From Mesostigma viride (taxonomy: Eukaryota > Streptophyta > Mesostigmatophyceae > Mesostigmatales > Mesostigmataceae), in contig RPFO01000359.1 of NCBI GenBank assembly GCA_009746045.1, positions 64,501 to 128,500 on the forward strand: 64,000 nucleotides of DNA. Direction: 5' to 3'. A model generated the notes under the pieces. The model saw nothing but the letters and a program-made list of their open reading frames with translations. It was not told the origin of the DNA and searched no databases. Both the position numbers and the translations under genes were made by a program. This document shows, in pieces, positions 39,235 to 49,485 of the stretch (within the stretch, counting starts at the first letter, position 1; every line of letters starts with the position of its first letter).

Positions 39235-42200
39235 GTGTGTGAGTGAGTGAGTGAGTGAGTGAGTGAGTGAGTGAGTGAGTGAGTGAGTGAGTGAGTGAGT
39301 GAGTGAGTGAGTGAGTGAGTGAGTGAGTGAGTGAGTGGGTGGGTGGGTGGGTGGGTGAGTGGGTGGGTGGGTGGGTGGGTGGGTGGGTGGGTGGGTGGGT
39401 GGGTGGGTGGGTGGGTGGGTGGGTGGGTGGGTGGGTGGGTGGGTGGGTGGGTGGGTGGGTGGGTGGGTGGGTGGGTGGGTGGGTGGGTGGGTGGGTGGGT
39501 GGGTGGGTGGGTGGGTGGGTGGGTGGGTGGGTGGGTGGGTGGGTGGGTGGGTGGGTGGGTGGGTGGGTGGGTGGGTGGGTGGGTGGGTGGGTGGGTGGGT
39601 GGGTGGGTGGGTGGGTGGGTGGGTGGGTGGTGGGTGGGTGGGTGGGTGGGTGGGTGGGTGGGTGGGTGGGTGGGTGGGTGGGTGGGTGGGTGGGTGGGTG
39701 GGTGGGTGGGTGGGTGGGTGGGTGGGTGGGTGGGTGGGTGGGTGGGTGGGTGGGTGGGTGGGTGGGTGGGTGGGTGGGTGGGTGGGTGGGTGGGTGGGTG
39801 GGTGGGTGGGTGGGTGGGTGGGTGGGTGGGTGGGTGGGTGGGTGGTGGGTGGGTGGGTGGGTGGGTGGGTGGGTGGGTGGGTGGGTGGGTGGGTGGGTGG
39901 GTGGTGTGGGGGTGGGTGGGTGGGTGGGTGGGTGGGTGGGTGGGTGGGTGGGTGGGTGGTGGGTGGGTGGGTGGGTGGGTGGTGGGTGGGTGGGTGGGTG
40001 GGTGGGTGGGTGGGTGGGTGGGTGGGTGGGTGGGTGGGTGGGTGGGTGGGTGGGTGGGTGGGTGGTGGGTGGGTGGGTGGGTGGGTGGGTGGGTGGGTGG
40101 GTGGGTGGGTGGGTGGGTGGGTGGGTGGGTGGTGGGTGGGTGGGTGGGTGGGTGGGTGGGTGGGTGGGTGGGTGGGTGGGTGGGTGGGTGGGTGGGTGGG
40201 TGGGTGGGTGGGTGGGTGGGTGGGTGGGTGGGTGGGTGGGTGGGTGGTGGTGGTGGGTGGGTGGGTGGGTGGTGGGTGGGTGGTGGGGGTGGGTGGGTGG
40301 GTGGGTGGGTGGGTGGGTGGGTGGGTGGGTGGGTGGGTGGGTGGGTGGGTGGGTGGGTGGGTGGGTGGGTGGGTGGGTGGTGGGTGGGTGGGTGGGTGGG
40401 TGGGTGGGTGGGTGGGTGGGTGGTGGGTGGGTGGGTGGGTGGGTGGGTGGGTGGGTGGGTGGGTGGGTGGGTGGGTGGGTGGGTGGGTGGGTGGGTGGGT
40501 GGGTGGGTGGGTGGGTGGGTGGGTGGGTGGGTGGGTGGTGGGTGGGTGGGTGGGTGGGTGGGTGGTGGGTGGGTGGGTGGGTGGGTGGGTGGGTGGGTGG
40601 GTGGGTGGGTGGGTGGGTGGGTGGGTGGGTGGTGGGTGGGTGGGTGGGTGGGTGGGTGGGTGGGTGGGTGGGTGGGTGGTGGGTGGGTGGGTGGGTGGGT
40701 GGGTGGTGGGTGGGTGGGTGGGTGGGTGGTGGGTGGGTGGGTGGGTGGGTGGGTGGGTGGGTGGGTGGGTGGGTGGGTGGGTGGGTGGGTGGGTGGGTGG
40801 GTGGGTGGGTGGGTGGGTGGGTGGGTGGGTGGGTGGGTGGGTGGGTGGGTGGGTGGGTGGGTGGGTGGGTGGGTGGGTGGGTGGGTGGGTGGGTGGGTGG
40901 GTGGGTGGTGGGTGGTGGGTGGGTGGGTGGGTGGGTGGGTGGGTGGTGGGTGGGTGGGTGGGTGGGTGGGTGGGTGGGTGGGTGGGTGGTGGGTGGGTGG
41001 GTGGGTGGGTGGGTGGGTGGGTGGGTGGGTGGGTGGGTGGGTGGGTGGGTGGGTGGGTGGGTGGGTGGGTGGGTGGGTGGGTGGGTGGGTGGGTGGGTGG
41101 GTGGGTGGGTGGGTGGGTGGGTGGGTGGGTGGGTGGGTGGGTGGGTGGGTGGGTGGGTGGTGGGTGGGTGGGTGGGTGGGTGGTGGGTGGGTGGGTGGGT
41201 GGGTGGGTGGGTGGGTGGGTGGGTGGGTGGGTGGGTGGGTGGGTGGGTGGGTGGGTGGGTGGGTGGGTGGGTGGGTGGGTGGGTGGGTGGGTGGGTGGGT
41301 GGGTGGTGGTGGGTGGGTGGGTGGGTGGGTGGGTGGGGGGTGGGTGGGTGGGTGGGTGGGTGGGTGGGTGGTGGGTGGGTGGGTGGGTGGGTGGGTGGGT
41401 GGTGGTGGGTGGGTGGGTGGGTGGGTGGGTGGGTGGGTGGTGGGTGGGTGGGTGGGTGGGTGGGTGGGTGGGTGGTGGGTGGGTGGGTGGGTGGGTGGGT
41501 GGGTGGGTGGGTGGGTGGGTGGGTGGGTGGGTGGGTGGGTGGGTGGGTGGGTGGGTGGGTGGGTGGGTGGTGGGGTGGGTGGGTGGGTGGGTGGTGGGTG
41601 GGTGGGTGGGTGGGTGGGTGGGTGGGTGGGTGGGTGGTGGGTGGGTGGGTGGGTGGGTGGGTGGGTGGTGGGTGGGTGGGTGGGTGGGTGGGTGGGTGGT
41701 GGGTGGGTGGGTGGGTGGGTGGGTGGGTGGGTGGGTGGGTGGGTGGGTGGGTGGGTGGGTGGGTGGGTGGGTGGGTGGGTGGGTGGGTGGGTGGGTGGGT
41801 GGGTGGGTGGGTGGGTGGTGGGTGGGTGGGTGGGTGGGTGGGTGGGTGGGTGGGTGGGTGGGTGGGTGGGTGGGTGGGTGGGTGGGTGGGTGGGTGGTGG
41901 TGGGTGGGTGGGTGGGTGGGTGGGTGGGTGGGTGGGTGGGTGGGTGGGTGGGTGGGTGGGTGGTGGGTGGGTGGTGGGTGGGTGGGTGGTGGGTGGGTGG
42001 GTGGGTGGTGGGTGGGTGGGTGGGTGGGTGGGTGGGGGGGGTGGGTGGGTGGGTGGGTGGGTGGGTGGGTGGGTGGGTGGGTGGGTGGGTGGGTGGGTGG
42101 GTGGGTGGGTGGGTGGGTGGGTGGTGGGTGGGTGGGTGGGTGGGTGGGTGGTGGGTGGGTGGGTGGGTGGGTGGGTGGGTGGGTGGGTGGGTGGGTGGGT

Positions 42201-42299
42201 GGGTGGGTGGGTGGGTGGGTGGGTGGGTGGGTGGGTGGGTGGGTGGGTGGGTGGGTGGGTGGTGGGTGGGTGGGTGGGTGGGTGGGTGGGTGGGTGAGT
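39235..42299 (+). repeat. Giant (GGGT)n satellite with GAGT edge, about 3.1 kb
   Basis: The left edge is (GAGT)n (39240-39336), then about 2.95 kb of GGGT units with scattered GGT and GGGGT length variants. The G-rich strand is continuous, making this one of the longest G-quadruplex-capable tracts in the window. Long predicted proteins on both strands are artefacts. Confidence 0.97.
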
Positions 42300-42314
42300 G
42301 AGTGAGTGAGTGAG

Positions 42315-42390
<76 letters not shown>

Positions 42391-42788
42391 TGAGTGAGTG
42401 AGTGAGTGAGTGAGTGAGTGAGTGAGTGAGTGAGTGAGTGAGTGAGTGAGTGAGTGAGTGAGTGAGTGAGTGAGTGAGTGAGTGAGTGAGTGAGTGAGTG
42501 AGTGAGTGAGTGAGTGAGTGAGTGAGTGAGTGAGTGAGTGAGTGAGTGAGTGAGTGAGTGAGTGAGTGAGTGAGTGAGTGAGTGAGTGAGTGAGTGAGTG
42601 AGTGAGTGAGTGAGTGAGTGAGTGAGTGAGTGAGTGAGTGAGTGAGTGAGTGAGTGAGTGAGTGAGTGAGTGAGTGAGTGAGTGAGTGAGTGAGTGAGTG
42701 AGTGAGTGAGTGAGTGAGTGAGTGAGTGAGTGAGTGAGTGAGTGAGTGAGTGAGTGAGTGAGTGAGTGAGTGAGTGAGTGAGTGAGTG
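42296..42788 (+). repeat. (GAGT)n with an internal (GCGT)n block
   Basis: GAGT (42296-42315), then about 19 GCGT units (42316-42391), then about 99 GAGT units to 42788. Blocks switch sharply from one tetranucleotide to the next. Confidence 0.97.
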
Positions 42789-42802
42789 AACTTGTGCGTG
42801 TG

Positions 42803-43061
<259 letters not shown>

Positions 43062-43079
43062 CTAGATGTGCATGTACGT

Positions 43080-43360
43080 ATGCGTGTGCGTGTGCGTGTG
43101 CGTGTGCGTGTGCGTGTGCGTGTGCGTGTGCGTGTGCGTGTGCGTGTGCGTGTGCGTGTGCGTGTGCGTGTGCGTGTGCGTGTGCGTGTGCGTGTGCGTG
43201 TGCGTGTGCGTGTGCGTGTGCGTGTGCGTGTGCGTGTGCGTGTGCGTGTGCGTGTGCGTGTGCGTGTGCGTGTGCGTGTGCGTGTGCGTGTGCGTGTGCG
43301 TGTGCGTGTGCGTGTGCGTGTGCGTGTGCGTGTGCGTGTGCGTGTGCGTGTGCGTGTGCA
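43080..43360 (+). repeat. 6-bp array (GCGTGT)n, about 46 copies
   Basis: Perfect hexamer array directly beside the decayed transposase sequence, closing the 4.1-kb simple-repeat block. Confidence 0.97.
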
Positions 43361-43419
43361 TGCCCACATGCCACACGTGCACATGCACGTATGGGTGGGC
43401 AGGGCATTGCGTTTGGAGC

Positions 43420-43790
43420 GACGACGTATACACAGTCCAGGTTACCATAGGCGTCCAACCGGAACCTACGCTTGCTGTTTGCTGTTGAAAGCATCTTCAA
43501 GGTCTCGTAGAATGCCAGGGCGTTCCCCATTTTTGGACCACGTGTTTGAGGCGATGCCATATGCACGCTCCAAGGTACCATAGTCGCAGCTATGAGAAAG
43601 CCACTCTAATGCACCAATGAGCATTTGCTCGGGTCTTACCACGTCCAACCGGAGCCCGCGCCCGCCATTGTCTGGAGATTCGGCTCGCTGATCGGGCCGA
43701 TTTTCTCCAGTAAATAACCGAACGCCTCCAGCGAGATATGGCATGTTTTGTGCATGTGACGGCGGGCGGCTCTGGGGTCGTCCCCAGCCA
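43420..43790 (-). pseudogene. Decayed PIF/Harbinger transposase, N-terminal HTH part
   Basis: Minus-strand segments read CHISLEAFGYLLEKIGPI and, in another frame, EQMLIGALEWLSHSCDYGTL followed by ERAYGIASNTWSK. They correspond to the FRMS...F..LL and L...LRWL...YR.LA..F.V..STVS region of Harbinger/DDE_4 transposases. A frameshift or small intron separates them near 43650. The DDE catalytic part should follow toward lower coordinates, where the simple-repeat block begins instead, so it is lost or displaced. Confidence 0.6.
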
Positions 43791-43863
43791 ATAAACAAAC
43801 CGGCTTTGAAACAATATCGACAGAGAAGCACTGGCACCAACACCTGGAAAAACTTGCAAAGAA

Positions 43864-43899
43864 AGCTACCTGTCTGCGTTCGAACGCAGACAGGTAGCT
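43864..43899. repeat. Perfect 36-bp palindrome
   Basis: Arms of 18 bp with no spacer, centred on TTCGAA and beginning AGCTACCTGTCTGCG. It lies inside the Harbinger-like element, upstream of the transposase remnant. Confidence 0.97.
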
Positions 43900-44274
43900 G
43901 GAAAAGCGACATGCACGACAGGTCACCGGCGCGTTTTCATCATATTTCTGCAGCACTGTATCAAATTAGTGGTGCAGAAGTTAGTGGTTTACAGCTGGAC
44001 AAGAAGTGCATGTTATTAGCCAGCATGCAAGGATGCATCATGCACTTGCTTGACGTTTGCGCCCTTTCCCGCGAAATCTGGGCTGTCTTCCCGCGCCTCC
44101 GCCAGTTCACAAACGAGTTCACTGGCGAGCAGTTCACTACGTCGTTGCGACCCATGTGAGTGCGTGAACTCGAAGTGAAGGGCCGGTGAAGCGCCGGTGG
44201 CGACCCGGCCGTCGACCCAGTTCACAAAGAGTTCACCGACGGAGTTCACCGAGCCTCATGTGAGTCGTGCCTAA

Positions 44275-45140
44275 AAGGCCTTAAGCCGTAACCTCTGGAC
44301 GTCTGTCACCTGGTCTGGACATGCGATGGCGTTTCTTTCAAGAACGCTTTTCGTGACTTTTTTGTCCAGCTGGTTGTCCAGTTTATCTAACTGCACTGAA
44401 GTAAACGATCGGCAGACTTGTCAGTCCCCGCAACGTGGCCGCATAAATTTCTAAGATCTCCCAAGTACTTTGCCGGCCACACAATCCGATGCGGTGGACG
44501 AAACGTGTAGTTTATGCGCTAGCTAGAGTACAAGAAGCTGTTGTAACGTCCGTAACCACTAAGCGCAGCCATAGGGGTACTTTTAATGAACTTTGGAAGG
44601 GTTGACGGAAACAATACCCGCGTGAGAAGTAGCCCAACTTGTCTGAAGCCTGAAAGATCGTGGAAAGCGCATGCCGAACGACGGTTGTGCCCTGCGAATT
44701 GACAGGATCGCTTGACTTAATGCTGAAATTCTGAACGCTGAAGCGCCTGGAGGACCTTCTTCAGATTATGCAAATCTGAACTTGACTGTCCATAAAATTC
44801 CACCTTTTACTTGGTGACATTGATGAACAGGACCGCGAACTTGTGCCGTTTGTCGAGGTGGAAGCTGGCCAGGCCTCCAGGCTCCAGCACGCTGCAGAAA
44901 ACGAACACGTTGCGAAACGAGACAGGGGCTTCCCGCCAGCCGCATTGCACACGTTGGCCTGAGTCGCTGAATTGTGTAAGACGCAGAAGTACGACGACAT
45001 CATCCATAAGAAGGCGTCGGCATTTCACTGCCCGCTCAACCCAATCCGCCCACCACTCGACGCCAAGGCAGCAAAGGCGAGGCATTGCCCAAGTCGCCAG
45101 CGTTTCCAAGCCCCTTGTAACTTTCCACGCACTGGCGGCT
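44275..45140. other. Upstream region of the TPR gene
   Basis: Unique sequence with no other gene recognised. An in-frame extension of the TPR reading frame reaches back to 44811, but its composition (Arg/Thr-rich, no domain) looks untranslated. Confidence 0.5.
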
Positions 45141-47234
45141 ATGGGCACTGGCTCTTCCACCCCGCTGCGATCCCCGAGGAGGCGACGCTCCGAACCCAAC
45201 GAGGTGCTGCCGCTGCATTCAAAGTCCGATTCCCCAAAGGATATGCGCAAGGAATTCGAGGCGAGCTTCCGGACAAACTGGCTGTACCCAGAAAGCAGCG
45301 AAATGACGACGTCTTCATTTGAGCGGGCAATTCCTGAGTGCCATCGAGAAATTGCGTCAGAAGTCGACGAGCTCCCAGGGGCACCAGCCGACCAGGCATC
45401 CATGGCGGGACTGGCTCGCGAGGTAGTGAGGCCCGACTGGGCGTCTCCAGCCAAACTATCCGGCTTTCTGGATGACGCCAAGGCGGCTGTTGCCGCCACC
45501 ATGGTGGGCCTGCTCGAGATGCTCGAGGCCAGCGTGCGTGCCGGCCGTTCCACGCTCTCCTTCCATGACCTGCCGCACCTGGTCGATTGCCGTGAAGCCA
45601 TCGCGCAGTGCACGGACGACATCCGGCACTGCGCCTCCCTGCTGCACTCGCTGGGCATTCACCTCCAATTCTCGGGCATCGACTCGGCGTCCGACACCCC
45701 CTGCCCCGCCGCGCCGGAGGTCGAGCTCATCCACCTCACGGTGCTCCGCATTCGGGAGGCGTCCCCTGGCGCGGAGCTCGAGGTCGCCGAGACCGTGCTC
45801 GTTCTCGCCCAGCTATGCCACTCCCAGGGACGCTTCAGGGAGGCGGTCTCCTACTTCCAACGGCTGGCACGCATCGTGTGCAGCCACCTGGGCCACGACC
45901 ACCCATCTCTCGCCGCCGCCCTCAACTTTCTGGCCGAATCCCAGGCGCGCGCGGGCCGGCTGAGCGAGGCCGAGTTCAGTTGCAAACGGGCGTGGGCTAT
46001 CGCGGCAGCGGCGCTTGGGGTGGACCACACGCACACACAAGGGTACCGCCGCAACCTGTCGGCCGTGCGCATGATGCGGGTGCAGCAGGAGAGCCAGGTG
46101 CGCGGCATGGGAGATCGCCGCAAGATGCCCGCCTCATCGACCTCCACTTCGCAATTGGCGTACACCGCCGGCCGCCCACCTGTGTCGCCACCCAAGCCGC
46201 AGCTGCTGACGTCATCGTCGCCACCCAAGCCGCAGCTGCTGACTTCGTCCTCGCCACGGATGTCTGCGCTGGCGCCACCTCAGGCCGGATGGAACACGTC
46301 GCCCACCGCTGCGAGTGCTGCCCGGCTGTCGCCGTCATCCAGCATGCCCTCCCCCGCGTCGCTCATGACACCTGGCATGTCGACCCGCCACGAGCTCGCC
46401 CAGCGGCGGCACAGCGGCACCGTGGCAGGGCCACCCTGCGATGCCCCCAACACCGCGGATCATGAGGCATTGCGCCGCCTGAGCCACCACCGCCAGAGTG
46501 TGCCCTGCGAGGAGATCCAGCCGGTGGCTGCATCGGCGGTCTCCGTGCAAACGTGGGCACCCCCCCCGCCACCCCCCCTGGGCAGGCAGCGGCGCGTGGA
46601 CGTGCGTGTGGTGACGTCATCCTCGTCCGAGGAAATGGGCAACCGGGGCACTGGCTGGTTCGGCATCCAGCCCCCCGCGACACCTGGCAACTCCCCCTTG
46701 GCCTCCAACGACAAACGCGGTCCGTTCTCTATGAGGGCGGACCCACCAAGAACCCCTGTGCCGTCCTCGCTGGGGGTGGCTCCATCAACCGGCATGCGGA
46801 CATCATCGTCGCCGGCCGAGTTGACGTCATGCGCGTCATCCTCGTCATCCCCCCGGTCTGCCCCCGATTCAACCCAAGTCGACGGAGCTGGCACCATGCC
46901 CGCGGTGTCACTCGAAGTCACCCTGGCAGCCACAGCGGCCGCAGCAGGGCCGGCATCCCCATCGACCACCGCAGACACTGCTGGAACTGTCCTCCAAGCG
47001 GCATATCAGGCGCTTTCGGGCCTCAAGCGGCGGCGGCGGTTGTCATCGAGCTCATCGACACGCTACCACCACCACGGCCATCAGCGGTTCTCCGACATGG
47101 AGTCTATTCACGAGACGTCGGAGGAGGACGAGGGCGAGGAGGGGTCGAGCTCGGGGGGCTCCAGCTTGGGGTACAGTGGTCCAGCGTCGCCTTCGTCGTC
47201 CATGGGCAGCCCCTTGTCATCATCAACGGCTTGA
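45141..47234 (+). CDS. TPR-repeat protein with probable N-myristoylation site, 697 aa
   Basis: The frame is uninterrupted. The chosen start gives MGTGSSTPLRSPRRRR, a good N-myristoylation context (Gly2, Ser6) followed by a basic patch, suggesting membrane attachment. The frame is open to 44811, but the upstream part lacks domains. A helical region (about 85-180) is followed by tetratricopeptide repeats of the kinesin-light-chain type (about 212-305: ETVLVLAQLCHSQGRFREAV, HPSLAAALNFLAESQARAG, EAEFSCKRAW). The rest, about 310-697, is low complexity, rich in Ser and Pro, with a duplicated SPPKPQLLTSS and a C-terminal acidic SEEDEGEEG. TPRs imply a protein-binding scaffold; the partner is unknown and no catalytic domain was seen. 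Confidence 0.8.
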   Translation: MGTGSSTPLRSPRRRRSEPNEVLPLHSKSDSPKDMRKEFEASFRTNWLYPESSEMTTSSFERAIPECHREIASEVDELPGAPADQASMAGLAREVVRPDWASPAKLSGFLDDAKAAVAATMVGLLEMLEASVRAGRSTLSFHDLPHLVDCREAIAQCTDDIRHCASLLHSLGIHLQFSGIDSASDTPCPAAPEVELIHLTVLRIREASPGAELEVAETVLVLAQLCHSQGRFREAVSYFQRLARIVCSHLGHDHPSLAAALNFLAESQARAGRLSEAEFSCKRAWAIAAAALGVDHTHTQGYRRNLSAVRMMRVQQESQVRGMGDRRKMPASSTSTSQLAYTAGRPPVSPPKPQLLTSSSPPKPQLLTSSSPRMSALAPPQAGWNTSPTAASAARLSPSSSMPSPASLMTPGMSTRHELAQRRHSGTVAGPPCDAPNTADHEALRRLSHHRQSVPCEEIQPVAASAVSVQTWAPPPPPPLGRQRRVDVRVVTSSSSEEMGNRGTGWFGIQPPATPGNSPLASNDKRGPFSMRADPPRTPVPSSLGVAPSTGMRTSSSPAELTSCASSSSSPRSAPDSTQVDGAGTMPAVSLEVTLAATAAAAGPASPSTTADTAGTVLQAAYQALSGLKRRRRLSSSSSTRYHHHGHQRFSDMESIHETSEEDEGEEGSSSGGSSLGYSGPASPSSSMGSPLSSSTA

Positions 47235-48279
47235 GGAGGCGGGGACCCTCTTTGTTGTTAGTCTTGTTATTGACTTGCGTGAGTCTTGTGCTGATCGAGA
47301 CCAGCGGGTACAACAACAGGTTCCAAGTGTCATGGAAGAGCCATGGGCTGTGCCCACGTTTCAAATTTGTATACTGAGAGTTGCCCGGCGAGCATGGCAC
47401 GCCCGGTGGGATGGCGTGTGATGACTCGACTGGCTTCGGGTGTGTTTATTTTTTATTCTGGCGCTAGCTGGTGAATGCTGGGTGCTGGTTTGTTTGTCTT
47501 GATGGCGGTTTCCAACTCCAATGGACGTCTGATTGGAGAGACCACCATGGTTGGCGGATGGTGCAACCTCAAAGTGCGGATTCGGCGTTTGACCCCCGTT
47601 CGCTATGTGGCATCCAGACTGTGTTCATGCTGTCTCGAGAGCATGCATGGGGAGGTTATGTATTATAGCTGCAGCCTGTGAGATCAGCGCTGGTGTACAA
47701 CAACGAACAGCGAGCGACATTTACTCCAAGCTGTCCAATATAGATAGGATCAAGTGCCTGCCCAGGGATGGGTATCACACTATGGTGCTCGTGCCACAGA
47801 GGCTAGACACCAGTAACGTTCAGCCACCAAGTCGGTGTGGCAAATTCTAGTGCATGGGCAAATTGCCCATTCTATTAATCATTCTTTTACTTGGCCGCCA
47901 CCTGGCTACAACTATTAATCTATGGATTTCATGTCACTTGAATATAGTAGCACGGATTTTGAATTCTGTGCCTATATCGTATTATTTTCCCCGGCCGGTC
48001 ATTGGCGCGAACCAAGTTGTAAATATTTTTAACAATACAAAGATGTGATCAAAGTTTCGAAGAATTTCATGTGCTTTCTCACAATATTGAACTTGACAAT
48101 TCATATTAAACGTATAAAATCTCATAAGAGCAGATGCTGAAGTTACCACACTCTATATTCTCCAGATTTTCTTGCATGCGATGGTTAATTGTCTCATTGA
48201 TGTCTCCTTACAAAACTGCAGCATGCGCGAGCTAGCCTGTATGACGCCTTTAAGAAGCCAGCGTCAAGGGCAATATACC

Positions 48280-48350
48280 AAGGAGGTAACCAGCGCAGGC
48301 CAGATATCGGGAGGATCCGGACCATATATTTCTGGCCTGCGCTTGTTGTC
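48280..48350. repeat. Small palindromic relic of the 38106-type element
   Basis: CAGCGCAGGCCAGATAT, ATCCGGACCAT and TTTCTGGCCTGCGCTTG form inverted halves and match the arms at 28200-28240 and 38590-38630. Confidence 0.6.
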
Positions 48351-48779
48351 TCCAATTGATATATGCACATGGCCTGCACTTGCACTGGTCACTAGTTAGC
48401 TAGCTTGTAATAAGGTCGGCCTTTCTCCCGGCCCATCCATCCCCACCTTTCCTTTGCATTGACAGCAAGCTATGGCTTCCACCCACGTGACAGGATCGAT
48501 TCAATGTCTACACTAGCTTCAGATAGGGTTGCATGGCGTTGATGTATTGCTGCATGGCCCAGCCACTTGTATGGCGGCCTTCGCAGCGCCGTGTATGGCT
48601 CAGCATACCACCAGCTAGCTTTAGTTAGTTCAGCCTATGCACCAGCATGTCTATACCCGCACACTTCAGTCTACAGATGATCATCATGCCAGAGAATTCC
48701 CCCGTCATGTCACCCTCGCATATTTCAGCATTAGTGCACCCACAGAGATGCTATAGACTATCCTAGCTCGTTGAGTAGT

Positions 48780-49170
48780 TTCGATTGCAGCTGTGGCTGG
48801 CCTCCGGGCATGAGGGAAGACGGGTCTCTCTGCCCCCTTCCCAGTGTGCAACATTAATTAACATATATTAATTAATTAATTAATTAATTAATTAATTAAT
48901 TAATTAATTAATTAATTAATTAATTAATTAATTAATTAATTAATTAATTAATTAATTAATTAGTAACAGCGTTAAGTGAGCATAAGTCCTCAGTACAGTG
49001 TGCAACATACAGGGATGAAAAGCACTTTAACTCTGCATGTATTTTTGTGCTCCGCGACTCCCCAACGGGCCGGAGAGCGTGTTTAATTAATTAATTTGAG
49101 AACTTATATCAAGAGAACTTACATAGTTGTGCTCCATGTGATGTAGTCACATTATTGAATTGAATTGATT
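48780..49170. repeat. Dispersed relic resembling LINE 3' sequences
   Basis: GAGCATAAGTCCTCAGT (reverse complement of 33845-33861), GTGCTCCGCGACTCCCC and TTAATTAATTAA tracts recur from the LINE 3' region and from 13750-13890. Decayed and rearranged. Confidence 0.45.
48864..48962. repeat. (AATT)n microsatellite, about 24 copies
   Basis: A self-complementary tetranucleotide tract that probably expanded from the TTAATTAATTAA tail motif seen at several dispersed repeats here. Confidence 0.97.
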
Positions 49171-49485
49171 TCACTGGTAATGACATACTCAATCACACAG
49201 GTGACCAGTTAATGTGACCAGTGTATGGCCATGTCCCAAGACCACATAGATCTGTCCGCATCTCATAGAATGTAGGTCACATTGAGAAGCGCATCGGTAC
49301 ACTTGGTTCATCTGGCCCACACTTGATTGATAACTATAACCATGATGCCCAGAAGCATAATCACCACATGCCCCTTCTCAGGGATATGTGCTACATGTAC
49401 TCCCAACGGAGTTATGTTCCTAATTAATTAATTAATTATTAATCACCACATGCCCGTGCTGGCTGCACATGTCCGATTACAGCCT

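Larger units (their letters stand above)
47235..49485. other. Convergent intergenic region between the TPR gene and NUP133
   Basis: Holds 3' ends of two convergent genes, dispersed-repeat relics (48280-48350, 48780-49160, 49382-49432) and an (AATT)n microsatellite. No further gene was recognised. Confidence 0.6.

Noticed and set aside
44811-45140. N-terminal extension of the TPR protein to the upstream ATG
   Set aside because: The extension is Arg/Thr-rich without domain features, while the internal ATG gives a myristoylation motif and domain-like sequence.
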